A DNA stretch of 64,000 bases from contig CP121321.1 in assembly GCA_043585095.1 (NCBI GenBank), positions 1,984,001-2,048,000 of the forward strand. The letters are read 5' to 3'. Below are positions 1 through 6,606 of this stretch, one piece after another. Each line of letters starts with the position of its first letter. The first letter of the stretch is position 1. The position numbers and the translations under genes were made by a program. The notes below the pieces were generated by a model. It did no database searches. It saw nothing but the letters and a program-made list of their open reading frames with translations, and was not told where the DNA came from. The DNA comes from JANQIO01 sp043585095 (GTDB lineage Bacteria; Pseudomonadota; Gammaproteobacteria; Pseudomonadales; Halieaceae).

Positions 1-494
1 CCTGCGTTCCCTGTCGCCTGGCGGACATCGTCTACCGTCTTAATGCCGATGTAGGAATCCACACAGGCGGCCGTTACCGGCATGGGCTCGGGCAGCCTAT
101 CGTCAGTCGCACCATTATCAGCACACCATGCGGCATAGCCACCATCGAGTATTTGAACCTGGGGCAAACCCAGCGCCATCATCATCCACCGAAGCCGCGC
201 GGCATAGCAGAAGCGACTTTCGTCATAAGCCACCACCCGATTGTTGGCGTTGATTCCCATTGCCGCCAAACGTCCAACAAAAGTCTCGGGGGCCGGCAAC
301 GGGTGTCGGCCCCCGTGGCGTCCCGCCGGCGCGGAAAGATCCTGCTCCAGATCCAGATAATGCGCGCCGACAATATGCGACTCCCGATAGGACCGCTCCC
401 CTGCTGCTGGGTCAGACAGGTCGAATCGGCAGTCAACAATTGTGTAGGCATTAAAATCCGCCATCAGCTGTTGCGTGGTAATCAGGGGGCTCAT
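1..494 (-). CDS. Sulfurtransferase (thiosulfate/3-mercaptopyruvate type), C-terminus cut by window edge
   Basis: Reading from the ATG at 492-494, the protein begins MSPLITTQQLMADFNAYTIV and runs about 164 residues off the left edge. It shows the N-terminal rhodanese-domain pattern of two-domain sulfurtransferases: DCRFDLSDP, then a SHIVGAHYLDLEQDL segment, GRHPLPAPE, a YDESRFCYAARLRWMM segment and LDGGYAAW. In this family the catalytic Cys is in the second domain, which lies outside the window, so activity cannot be judged. It is divergent from the DUF2244 gene, with only 40 bp between the start codons. The sseA-like assignment rests on this half only. Confidence 0.85.
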   Translation of the reverse strand, partial: MSPLITTQQLMADFNAYTIVDCRFDLSDPAAGERSYRESHIVGAHYLDLEQDLSAPAGRHGGRHPLPAPETFVGRLAAMGINANNRVVAYDESRFCYAARLRWMMMALGLPQVQILDGGYAAWCADNGATDDRLPEPMPVTAACVDSYIGIKTVDDVRQATGNA

Positions 495-534
495 CTCGAT
501 CTCCGGGTTGTTACGGGACGTGTACCTTTCTAGA

Positions 535-1071
535 ATGCGAGAGGCGCAAGCGGGAGACAAGGCCTTGGTTTACAAACAACACGATAATGGCAGTGATCAA
601 ATCATTGCTGAGCCCAACCGCTCGGCTAGCTGGGAAACCAACAAAGTCATCCTTATCGCTATGTGCTGCCTGTCAGGGGGCATTGCCCTGGGTTTTAGCG
701 TGATTCTTGGCGCATGGCCGATTCTGCCTTTTGCAGGCCTCGAAATGCTGGCGCTGGGCTCAGCGCTTTACTATGTGTGCTGGAAGCTGAAATACCGCCA
801 TGTGATCACCGTCGGGGTGGATACGGTCACCATCCAAAAGGGTCATTACTACCCGCGGCAGCAGTGGGAAATCGCCGTCGACGAGGCCGCACTGTCAGTC
901 ACCCCTGAAGCCCACCCCTGGGATGCGCCAACCATCAGTCTGTTCAGCAAGGGTGAGGAGATTTCGCTGGGGGAGTTTTTGAGTCGGGAGGATGCCCTGG
1001 AGTTGCTCAAGCACCTTAAGACGAGACTGCGAATCGGCAACCATTCGCCATCAACCAGGAAACCCTTTTAG
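535..1071 (+). CDS. DUF2244 family integral membrane protein
   Basis: 178 residues from the ATG at 535; the frame stays open upstream to an ATG at 475, but that start would run into the divergent sulfurtransferase gene. Two adjacent hydrophobic segments (about residues 38-80, including ILIAMCCLSGGIALGF and a second stretch ending in ALYYVCW) are followed by a soluble domain with VTIQKGHYYPRQQWEIAVDE and LGEFLSREDALELLKHLK, typical of DUF2244. In proteobacteria members often lie near cytochrome oxidase genes; here the neighbours are a sulfurtransferase and the convergent puc-def operon. Molecular function unknown. Confidence 0.75.
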   Translation: MREAQAGDKALVYKQHDNGSDQIIAEPNRSASWETNKVILIAMCCLSGGIALGFSVILGAWPILPFAGLEMLALGSALYYVCWKLKYRHVITVGVDTVTIQKGHYYPRQQWEIAVDEAALSVTPEAHPWDAPTISLFSKGEEISLGEFLSREDALELLKHLKTRLRIGNHSPSTRKPF

Positions 1072-1264
1072 TCTTCCTGATCAGAAAAACTGCTGGCGCC
1101 CAGCGCCACCGGCGAAACGCGCCGCGCCGGCAACGGTCTCACCATCTACAGCATTTCGAGCAGCGGCACGATTGATGATCGCCGTGGTGACACAACCCTG
1201 CGTTGCAACAAGCATTTTAGGCGCTGACATCTCATCCATAACGAAATGCCAGACGAGCGCCGCC

Positions 1265-1771
1265 TCAGGCAGCGGCAGCCCTGAGGCGTTTTGCTGCTGC
1301 GCGACGAATAGACAGACGCTTGAACCAGGATAGGCGATCAATAAACAGCTTTCCGTTTAGATGATCAATTTCATGCTGCACGCAGACGGCGTGCATGCCA
1401 TCCAGCTCCAGCTCTGTGGTCTCGCCCTCCAGAGTCTGTGCGCGAAGCCGTATTTCAGGGTGACGAACGACGTTTCCGACAACGTCGGGCACCGACAGGC
1501 AGCTCTCTTCAACGATTCCGTAACCCCGCGCTTCGATGATTTCGGGATTGATATAGGCGCGGGCGCCAAACGCATCATCCGGTACGCTGACGACAATGAT
1601 TTGCTGCAGAACGCCAATCTGTGGCGCAGCCAAACCTATCGCCGATCCCCTGGCGAGGGTATCGAACAAATCGTCTACCACAGCGCGCAACCCGCCATCG
1701 AACGCCGTTACGACTGCAGAAACCTGGTGCAGACTATCGTCGGGGTATTGCAGGATCGCTCTCTGTGTCAT
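1265..1771 (-). CDS. def: Peptide deformylase, translationally coupled to pucC
   Basis: 168 residues with all three deformylase motifs: AIGLAAPQ (44-51; usual form GxGLAAPQ, so the first Gly is Ala here), EESCLSVP with metal-ligand Cys91 (usually EGCLS, so Gly is replaced by Ser), and HEIDH (133-137) giving the two metal His and the catalytic Glu134. The enzyme removes the N-formyl group from nascent proteins. Its ATG (1769-1771) overlaps the pucC stop (1768-1770) as ATGA, so it should be translated from the LH2 operon message. No fmt gene accompanies it, unlike the usual def-fmt pair, so it is probably a second copy. A basic, Ala/Arg-rich tail follows residue 150. A specific role in LH2 maturation is inference. 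Confidence 0.9.
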   Translation of the reverse strand: MTQRAILQYPDDSLHQVSAVVTAFDGGLRAVVDDLFDTLARGSAIGLAAPQIGVLQQIIVVSVPDDAFGARAYINPEIIEARGYGIVEESCLSVPDVVGNVVRHPEIRLRAQTLEGETTELELDGMHAVCVQHEIDHLNGKLFIDRLSWFKRLSIRRAAAKRLRAAAA

Positions 1772-3207
1772 GCCATCTCCCGAACGGCAGATCCAGCATT
1801 TAAATCTTGATCCTCGGTCAGGGTCGTGGCCCGCGAATCATTGCCCTTATGCAGCAGCGGCCACGCCGCCACGATGGTAATCAGCAGCAGCGCAATTTCG
1901 ATTCCGTATACCGTCAGGTACCCACTGAGGACCGAGTCTGAATCTTGTACCGCAATGACCACATCCCGAATGACGCCACTCAAAGCCACACCCACGCCAG
2001 CCGCCGTCGCCTGCACGGCGCCCCAGGCACCTAGCGCTAAGCCTACCTGTTCCCGGGGGGCACGATTCATGGTCGCCGTCAGCGTCCCGTGGGTGAATAA
2101 GGCCCCGCCAAAGCCGATGAGAAAGTTTCCCGCCAAAAACAGCAAGGGCTGCTGTAAGGGCGCCGCCGCAATCACCAGCACAAACGCTGGCACGCCCAGT
2201 AACGCGCCGTTTCGAGCAGCGACGTAGGGGTCCAGGCCGCGGCCAACCACCCGCGCCGCCACAGCAAATCCCACTAGCCCACCGATTGCGAACAAAGCGG
2301 TCAGTTGCGTTGTGGCACTTACACTGAGGTGCAGAATGTGACCACCGAAGGGCTCCAGCAAAATATCCGCCATCCCGAATGCCATGGTGCCGAGCCCAAC
2401 GATCATCAATCGACGCAGGGTGTTATCGCCCGCGCAGAACTGCTGCCACTCATCACGGAAACTTGGGTCTACTGGTAAGCTAGCCTGTTCTGGCCGGCGT
2501 CTGGGCTCCTGCTTCCAGAGTGCAACCGCGTTAAGCACCATTGTCATAAGCGCAGCCGCCTGTATGACCTGTACCAGACGCCCCGCAGAAAACTCAACCA
2601 ACGCTGCGCCAAATATGAGTGCGCTGAACATCATCCCCAAGAGCAAGGCCACATACATCAGGCCCACAACCTTGGGATGAGACTCTTCAGGCGTGAGATC
2701 GGTTGCAAGGGCCAGGCCGGCAGTTTGCACAGTGTGTACGCCCGCACCCACCAACAGAAACGATGCCGCCGCGGTGACCAGCCCTACCCAATCAGGCAAT
2801 GATGCGGACTCACCGCGATCAGCCAGTACCAACAATGCCAGCGGCATAATGGCAAAACCCGCAAACTGCGCCAGCGAGCCGCGCCAGATAAATGGCACTC
2901 GGCGCCAGCCCAATGCGCTTTGGTGGTGGTCAGAGCGAAAGCCAATCAACGCGCGGAACGGAGCGGCAATCAGCGGCAGAGCTAACATCAAGCCAACCAG
3001 GGAAGCCGGCACGTTGAGCTCGACGATCATAACGCGATTAAGCGTGCCGACTAGCAGCACCATAGCCATACCTACTGACACCTGAAACAGGGACAGTCTC
3101 AGCAAGCGCTGTATAGGAAGATCGGGAGTCGCTACGTCAGCGAAAGGAAGAAACCTGGGGCCGAGCGACGCCCAGTTACGCATAAATTTGAGGCTAAAGC
3201 GGTTCAC
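1768..3207 (-). CDS. pucC: PucC-family LH2 assembly / bacteriochlorophyll delivery membrane protein
   Basis: 479-residue polytopic membrane protein with about 12 predicted helices, of the PucC/LhaA branch of the major facilitator superfamily. It has the family N-terminus (LPIQRLLRLSLFQVSVGMAM, LNRVMIVELNVPASLVGLML), the loop FRALIGFRSDHHQSALGWRR, and a second half beginning GTMAFGMADILLEPFGGHIL. The family is needed for assembly of LH2. Its place downstream of pucBA, after a stem-loop, matches purple-bacterial puc operons. The start is a GTG at 3205-3207; an in-frame ATG at residue 9 (3183) is possible but lacks a ribosome site. The 3' end overlaps def by 4 bp. Confidence 0.93.
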   Translation of the reverse strand: MNRFSLKFMRNWASLGPRFLPFADVATPDLPIQRLLRLSLFQVSVGMAMVLLVGTLNRVMIVELNVPASLVGLMLALPLIAAPFRALIGFRSDHHQSALGWRRVPFIWRGSLAQFAGFAIMPLALLVLADRGESASLPDWVGLVTAAASFLLVGAGVHTVQTAGLALATDLTPEESHPKVVGLMYVALLLGMMFSALIFGAALVEFSAGRLVQVIQAAALMTMVLNAVALWKQEPRRRPEQASLPVDPSFRDEWQQFCAGDNTLRRLMIVGLGTMAFGMADILLEPFGGHILHLSVSATTQLTALFAIGGLVGFAVAARVVGRGLDPYVAARNGALLGVPAFVLVIAAAPLQQPLLFLAGNFLIGFGGALFTHGTLTATMNRAPREQVGLALGAWGAVQATAAGVGVALSGVIRDVVIAVQDSDSVLSGYLTVYGIEIALLLITIVAAWPLLHKGNDSRATTLTEDQDLNAGSAVREMA

Positions 3208-3248
3208 GGGTTATACCATCCCCTGGAGCATGAGCCTTGAATAAACAC

Positions 3249-3293
3249 GGGGTGGCTTACGCCACCCCGCCTTCGGTCATACTGCTACCGAAG
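3249..3293 (-). terminator. Two stem-loops between pucA and pucC
   Basis: A perfect 8-bp stem (3249-3256 with 3261-3268, tetraloop) lies beside a second 7-bp stem (3271-3277 with 3287-3293). No strong U-tract follows on the minus strand, so an attenuator or 3' stabiliser of the pucBA message fits better than a full terminator. In Rhodobacter, stem-loops at this place leave pucBA mRNA in excess over pucC; the same role here is inference. Confidence 0.65.
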
Positions 3294-3301
3294 CCCTGAG
3301 A

Positions 3302-3445
3302 TCAGCCGCCAAAAAAGGCGGGGAACCAGGTTGTGTTGTTCAGAACGGCAAAGTGAATTGTGAAAGAAATCACAGCCACGCCGCCCAGAAACACAGGAAT
3401 GCCCACGGTAGGCTTAACAACACACCACATTTTTCCGTTGTTCAT
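3302..3445 (-). CDS. pucA: Light-harvesting 2 (LH2) alpha subunit
   Basis: 47 residues, beginning MNNGKMWCVVKPTVGIPVFL and ending TTWFPAFFGG. It aligns without gaps to known LH2 alpha (MNQGKIW...), with the B850 bacteriochlorophyll ligand His31 inside one membrane helix and the conserved TTWFP (38-42) after it. Met1 starts the MNxGK N-terminus that binds B800 in known LH2. Positions 44-45 are Phe-Phe rather than Tyr-Trp, losing the hydrogen bonds to the B850 acetyl groups, and the usual short C-terminal extension is missing. A strong AAGGAG lies 6 bases before the ATG and overlaps the pucB stop, so the two are translated together. Confidence 0.95.
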   Translation of the reverse strand: MNNGKMWCVVKPTVGIPVFLGGVAVISFTIHFAVLNNTTWFPAFFGG

Positions 3446-3455
3446 TGCAGGCTCC

Positions 3456-3611
3456 TTAACCCAACCAAGGGCTTAGTGAATAAACCAGCGCATGTGCAAT
3501 CAGCGAGATGCAGAAAAACACGCGTGCGCCATCAATAATGTACTTATGAACCTCTTCAGATTCCCGTACTGTCAGGCCTGTCGGCCATACCTTTTCTGTG
3601 TCTTCGTTCAC
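3456..3611 (-). CDS. pucB: Light-harvesting 2 (LH2) beta subunit
   Basis: 51 residues starting at a GTG (3609-3611) with GGAGG 8 bases upstream; no ATG is available. The core GLTVRESEEVHKYIIDGARV (12-31) is the standard LH2 beta entry with His22, and the membrane helix carries the B850 ligand His40 followed by SPWLG. The small residue four places before His40 is Ser instead of the usual Ala. It pairs with the alpha subunit encoded 10 bp downstream to form the peripheral antenna ring. The N-terminus is about ten residues longer than the shortest known LH2 beta chains. Confidence 0.95.
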   Translation of the reverse strand: MNEDTEKVWPTGLTVRESEEVHKYIIDGARVFFCISLIAHALVYSLSPWLG

Positions 3612-3682
3612 CGTATAGTCCTCCGGTTATCAAAACGATTTGCGAGGCGCGACTGCCATGGCAGCGACTTCTCGTACCCTCA

Positions 3683-3711
3683 AAAGTAGGATGAAAAGAG
3701 GCACATGTCAA
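3683..3711 (-). promoter_or_regulatory. Predicted puc promoter
   Basis: On the minus strand TTGACA (3706-3711) is followed after 17 bp by TACTTT (3683-3688), a plausible sigma-70 promoter about 70 bp before the pucB start. Its -35 hexamer lies inside one of the two PpsR-like palindromes, which suits direct repression. Confidence 0.55.
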
Positions 3712-3723
3712 ATGTTATTGTCA
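3706..3723. promoter_or_regulatory. PpsR/CrtJ-like half-degenerate palindrome overlapping the puc -35
   Basis: TGTCAA-N6-TTGTCA. It matches the photosynthesis repressor consensus TGT-N12-ACA except that the last triplet is TCA. It covers the -35 hexamer of the predicted puc promoter and is 25 bp centre to centre from the perfect site at 3731-3748; paired sites are typical of cooperative PpsR/CrtJ binding. Confidence 0.5.
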
Positions 3724-3730
3724 CTTTTAG

Positions 3731-3748
3731 TGTCAATCTTAGTTGACA
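3731..3748. promoter_or_regulatory. PpsR/CrtJ box, perfect TGT-N12-ACA
   Basis: TGTCAA-N6-TTGACA is a perfect inverted repeat matching the TGT-N12-ACA consensus of PpsR/CrtJ, the aerobic/light repressor of bch, crt and puc genes in purple bacteria. It lies just upstream of the predicted puc promoter. The repressor gene itself is not in the window. Confidence 0.7.
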
Positions 3749-3850
3749 CAATTCCAATATGCAACGGTTGCCATCGCTAACTGCTTACCGGTTGGTCCTA
3801 AAAATTCAGAAAAGCAATCTTCAAGGGTCGCGGAGTTCGGACCTATCAAA

Positions 3851-3999
3851 TGGGGCCGCCCAGGTGGGGCCGCCGAGGTGGGGCCGCCGAGGTGGGGCCG
3901 CTCAGGTGGGGCCGCCGAGGTAGGGCCGCTCAGGTGGGGCCGCTCAGGTAGGGCCGCTCAGGTAGGGCCGCTCAGGTGGGGCCGCCCAGGTGGGCCGCT
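3851..3999. repeat. 14-bp GC-rich minisatellite, about 10.5 copies
   Basis: Tandem units of form YAGGTRGGGCCGCY (most often CAGGTGGGGCCGCT) run from a partial copy at 3851 to a 13-bp copy ending at 3999. Units vary at positions 1, 6 and 14. There are no spacers. 14 bp is not a multiple of three and no gene crosses it, so it is not coding. It lies upstream of the puc promoter and downstream of the repeat-tail protein gene. Strand slippage or a role in transcription are both possible. Confidence 0.95.
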
Positions 4000-4006
4000 C
4001 AGATGA

Positions 4007-4228
4007 GACAGCCCAACAAATCGCACGGTTGGGCGCTCATTGGCGGCAAGGTCAGCTGGGTGGAGGTGTAGACGGTTAATGGACTGCGGGCGCATCAACC
4101 AGGGGAAGAAGCTTTTGGAAGTGAAACGCCTGCCTGCGGCAAACGAGACTCACCCCCACTAGTCGTGTGTTTCCACCCTCCCGAGTAGCGATACTACTCA
4201 GGGGGTAGCTCAGTAACGCTATGTAGCG
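4007..4228. other. Intergenic stretch with two inverted repeats
   Basis: No gene is supported here. A hairpin at 4177-4205 (GAGTAG/CTACTC core, extended with one mismatch) and a near-perfect palindrome at 4216-4229 touching the stop of the next gene may act as its 3' end, but no U-tract follows on the minus strand. Confidence 0.4.
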
Positions 4229-4912
4229 TCAGGAGAGAAAGTGTTGACGCTTGGTCAGCAAGGGCATGCCGAATAAAGAGGAGAAAGGCGTATCGCTTTT
4301 GGCTTTGAACGACAGTCCAAAGGAACCGCTTTTGCCTTCACCGCGCTTGCTCTTGGTCGACATGCCGGCCATGGAAGACAAGGGCGTTTCCTTGTCGGTG
4401 AGCTCTTTCATGCCGATAAGCGACGAGAATCGAAAATTGGATAGGGGCGAAATCCAACGCGAGATGTGGCTAAGGCTGGTTTGCTTGGTATCGAAACCCC
4501 AGAAATCGGAGAACGGCGTATCCGACTTGGTAAGCAGTGGTAAACCCAGCAACGACGATAAGGGCGTGGGACGCTCCAGTACCGGCACATAGGGCTCACG
4601 CTTTGGTTCGTGGGTGATAGGCAGCGGATTGAACTTATTCAATACCGTTTTAGCTGCCCCCGACTTACCGAACTCAGTTTTAACGACAACCAGTGTGTGG
4701 CCATGTGCCAGTTGCTCAGCGTAGAAGCTCGCGTTCTCGCCGAGAAAACCACCGGCACGCACTGCATCAGCGGCGCTAGACGTGGCTGTGAATTGGTCAC
4801 TGGTGTTCTTCAGCACTATGACAGCGGTAGAGCTGAAGCCGCTGTCTTTTAGAGCATCGCTTGCGGCTTTCGCCTGACCTTCTGTTTCAAAGAGTTTAGC
4901 TACAGCAAACAT
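4229..4912 (-). CDS. Uncharacterised protein: small alpha/beta-like domain plus repeated TP(L/F)SS tail
   Basis: 227 residues, not recognised as a named family. The N-terminal part (1-about 100, MFAVAKLFETEGQAKAASDA, later HGHTLVVVKTEFG) resembles the compact domains of general-stress proteins (YflT-like), a weak guess. From about residue 113 the tail repeats the motif [ST]P[LF]S-x-x-x-G[LMF]: TPLSSLLGLPLLTK, TPFSDFWGFDTKQ, SPLSNFRFSSLIGMKEL, TPLSSMAGMSTKSK, TPFSSLFGMPLLTK. There is no signal peptide. The start is set by AGGAG 7 bases before the ATG. It shares orientation with pucBAC, and a perfect TGT-N12-ACA box lies about 100 bp upstream, so co-regulation with the antenna is possible. Confidence 0.75.
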   Translation of the reverse strand: MFAVAKLFETEGQAKAASDALKDSGFSSTAVIVLKNTSDQFTATSSAADAVRAGGFLGENASFYAEQLAHGHTLVVVKTEFGKSGAAKTVLNKFNPLPITHEPKREPYVPVLERPTPLSSLLGLPLLTKSDTPFSDFWGFDTKQTSLSHISRWISPLSNFRFSSLIGMKELTDKETPLSSMAGMSTKSKRGEGKSGSFGLSFKAKSDTPFSSLFGMPLLTKRQHFLS

Positions 4913-5004
4913 GTGTTATCTCCTGTCCGGCTTCGAATGAACCTGTTCTATTGTAAGTGTACGCCTTAATATCTGGTGCGGCTCACCACACTAACGAATT
5001 TATC

Positions 5005-5022
5005 TGTCTAATATTTTTGACA
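5005..5022. promoter_or_regulatory. PpsR/CrtJ-like box between divergent genes
   Basis: TGTC-N10-GACA fits TGT-N12-ACA with an extra palindromic base on each side. It lies in the 316-bp region (4913-5228) between the repeat-tail gene (minus) and the DUF6607 gene (plus). The same region holds a second palindrome, GCAAAGT-N4-ACTTTGC (5044-5061), and a TACAAT -10-like hexamer for the minus gene at 4950-4955. Nothing else is evident in this region. Confidence 0.45.
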
Positions 5023-5228
5023 CTACCGCATGCCGTAGACATAGCAAAGTTGACACTTTGCGCGATGATAGCGCGCCAGACAGCGGCCCTGAGGTGTGTG
5101 GATGCCTTGCAATCTGGTATACCTGTTCAATCACGACGCAGAATCCAAACGATTTGTCAGCGACAGCTCTGGACAGCCGCGAAGAGACTGCACGTCGAGT
5201 TACGAAAACCTTGTGAGGAACCAGAACC

Positions 5229-6395
5229 TTGTTCAATACCTTTGGTGGTGCTGAGTCGGGCACTCGCACGACGTCATTTTATTTCCTGGTTTGTTCAATT
5301 CTATTCACCGCGCTGACCGGGGCTCACACTTTTGTCTTCGCCAACGAAACCGCTTCCGAGGCACCACGGCAATACACCTTCGCCTGGCAGTTTCTCGACG
5401 GCGGCGACATGGCGCCGCGGGGTGGAACGTCTACCGGAGCGCCGGTTACTTTGGTCACAGAGCCAAGCGCCGCATGGAAAGCGCTCAGGGAACCGGGCAT
5501 CAGCGCACTTGAACGCGATCGCCGGGCCATCGTGGCCATGGCCGGCGCGTACCGCACCAGCTTTGACTTCATCGAAACCGTCGGCTTTACCGAGGGGTAT
5601 ACGCCCGGCGCGCCGTACCAATCCTGGGGCACTGAATACGTCTATGTGGTGGCCGATGAACCTCGCTACATCAGTCTGCAGCACATTATCGTGATGCGCT
5701 TTCAGCAGGATGATGGCGCTATTAGCGAACCCATGGTGGTCAAGCACTGGCGGCAAGACTGGCACTATGAAAGCCGAGACCAGTTTGTCTTTGCGGGCGA
5801 TAGAACCTGGAAGAAGAAGCGCCTTTCGCGCACGTCCGCCAAAGGGCGCTGGCGCCAGGCGGTGTATCAGGTAGATGATTCGCCTCGCTACATGGCCAGC
5901 GGTAGCTGGCAACACAGAGCAAACTATTCCAGTTGGACCAGTGACGAAACCTGGCGTCCGCTGCCACGGCGTGAGTTCAGCGTCAGAGACGACTACGACG
6001 CACTAATCGGCAGCAACCGTCACACCATCTATCCAACAGGCTGGGTACAAGAAGAGGACAACCTCAAAGCTGTCGTGGATGCTGCAGGCAACATTGAAGC
6101 CCTGCTGGCACGAGAGGTGGGTTTGGCACGCTATGAGCGTATCAGCGATTTTGACTGGTCGGCGGGTGACGCCTACTGGGAACAAACAGCGCCCTTTTGG
6201 GCGTTGGTGCGCGAACACTGGAACCAGCTTTTCAAAGCGCACCAAACCCTGCGTATAGCCGAAGTCGCCAACGGCAACTCACTGTTTATGAGCATGTTCC
6301 TGCTAGCGGATGAGAGCACCGAGGACGAATTCGATAAAGCCGCTGCGACACGGGCTATCGAAGCCACGCTGGCAGACTTTATTACCGCGGAATAA
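5229..6395 (+). CDS. DUF6607 family exported protein
   Basis: 388 residues from a TTG at 5229, with GAGGA upstream; no ATG fits ahead of the signal-like segment SFYFLVCSILFTALTGAHTF (about 16-35), which predicts export. The mature part is rich in Trp and Tyr and has the DUF6607 pattern: FAWQFLDGGDMAPRGGTSTG, PYQSWGTEYVYVV, VVKHWRQDWHYE, YMASGSWQHRANYSSWTSDE and REFSVRDDYDALIG. Function is unknown; it looks like a secreted beta-rich, lipocalin-like protein. It is followed after 211 bp by an oxidoreductase on the same strand. Confidence 0.7.
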   Translation: MFNTFGGAESGTRTTSFYFLVCSILFTALTGAHTFVFANETASEAPRQYTFAWQFLDGGDMAPRGGTSTGAPVTLVTEPSAAWKALREPGISALERDRRAIVAMAGAYRTSFDFIETVGFTEGYTPGAPYQSWGTEYVYVVADEPRYISLQHIIVMRFQQDDGAISEPMVVKHWRQDWHYESRDQFVFAGDRTWKKKRLSRTSAKGRWRQAVYQVDDSPRYMASGSWQHRANYSSWTSDETWRPLPRREFSVRDDYDALIGSNRHTIYPTGWVQEEDNLKAVVDAAGNIEALLAREVGLARYERISDFDWSAGDAYWEQTAPFWALVREHWNQLFKAHQTLRIAEVANGNSLFMSMFLLADESTEDEFDKAAATRAIEATLADFITAE

Positions 6396-6606
6396 CCACA
6401 TTAGGTTGAGTGCAAAGCGTCGACCGGGTCCCGGCAGCGTGTAAACCGTTGTCCTGGTGGTCCCGACTTGTCACGTCCCTACGATTTCCAACACATATTC
6501 TGCCGTCAGAATGCCGCTCTACCGTCGCCCGCGGGTGGCGTCTAGTATTCGTTACGCAGCGGGGTATAGTGCCCCTCTTTACACTCAATACCGCATGGGC
6601 TTCCGC

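Noticed and set aside
1261..1288. 9-bp inverted repeat (CGCCTCAGG/CCTGAGGCG) as terminator
   Set aside because: It lies mostly inside the def coding end and no T-run follows on the minus strand; on the plus strand it would serve no gene close by.
1081..1341. Open frame on the minus strand overlapping the end of def (Ala/Gly-rich, ending in RQQFF)
   Set aside because: No ribosome site, no family resemblance, and most of it is the shadow of def or low-complexity sequence. The 1072-1264 gap is left without a gene.
3851..3999. Possible CRISPR array
   Set aside because: Units are tandem with no spacers and too short.
3743..4006. Open frame across the 14-bp repeat, rich in Gly-Pro-Arg-Trp
   Set aside because: It is a translation of the minisatellite, with no homologue-like features, and the unit length of 14 is not a multiple of three.
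5301..5915. Long open frame antisense to the DUF6607 gene
   Set aside because: A shadow of the real gene: the plus-strand reading shows a signal peptide and family motifs, while this one shows none.
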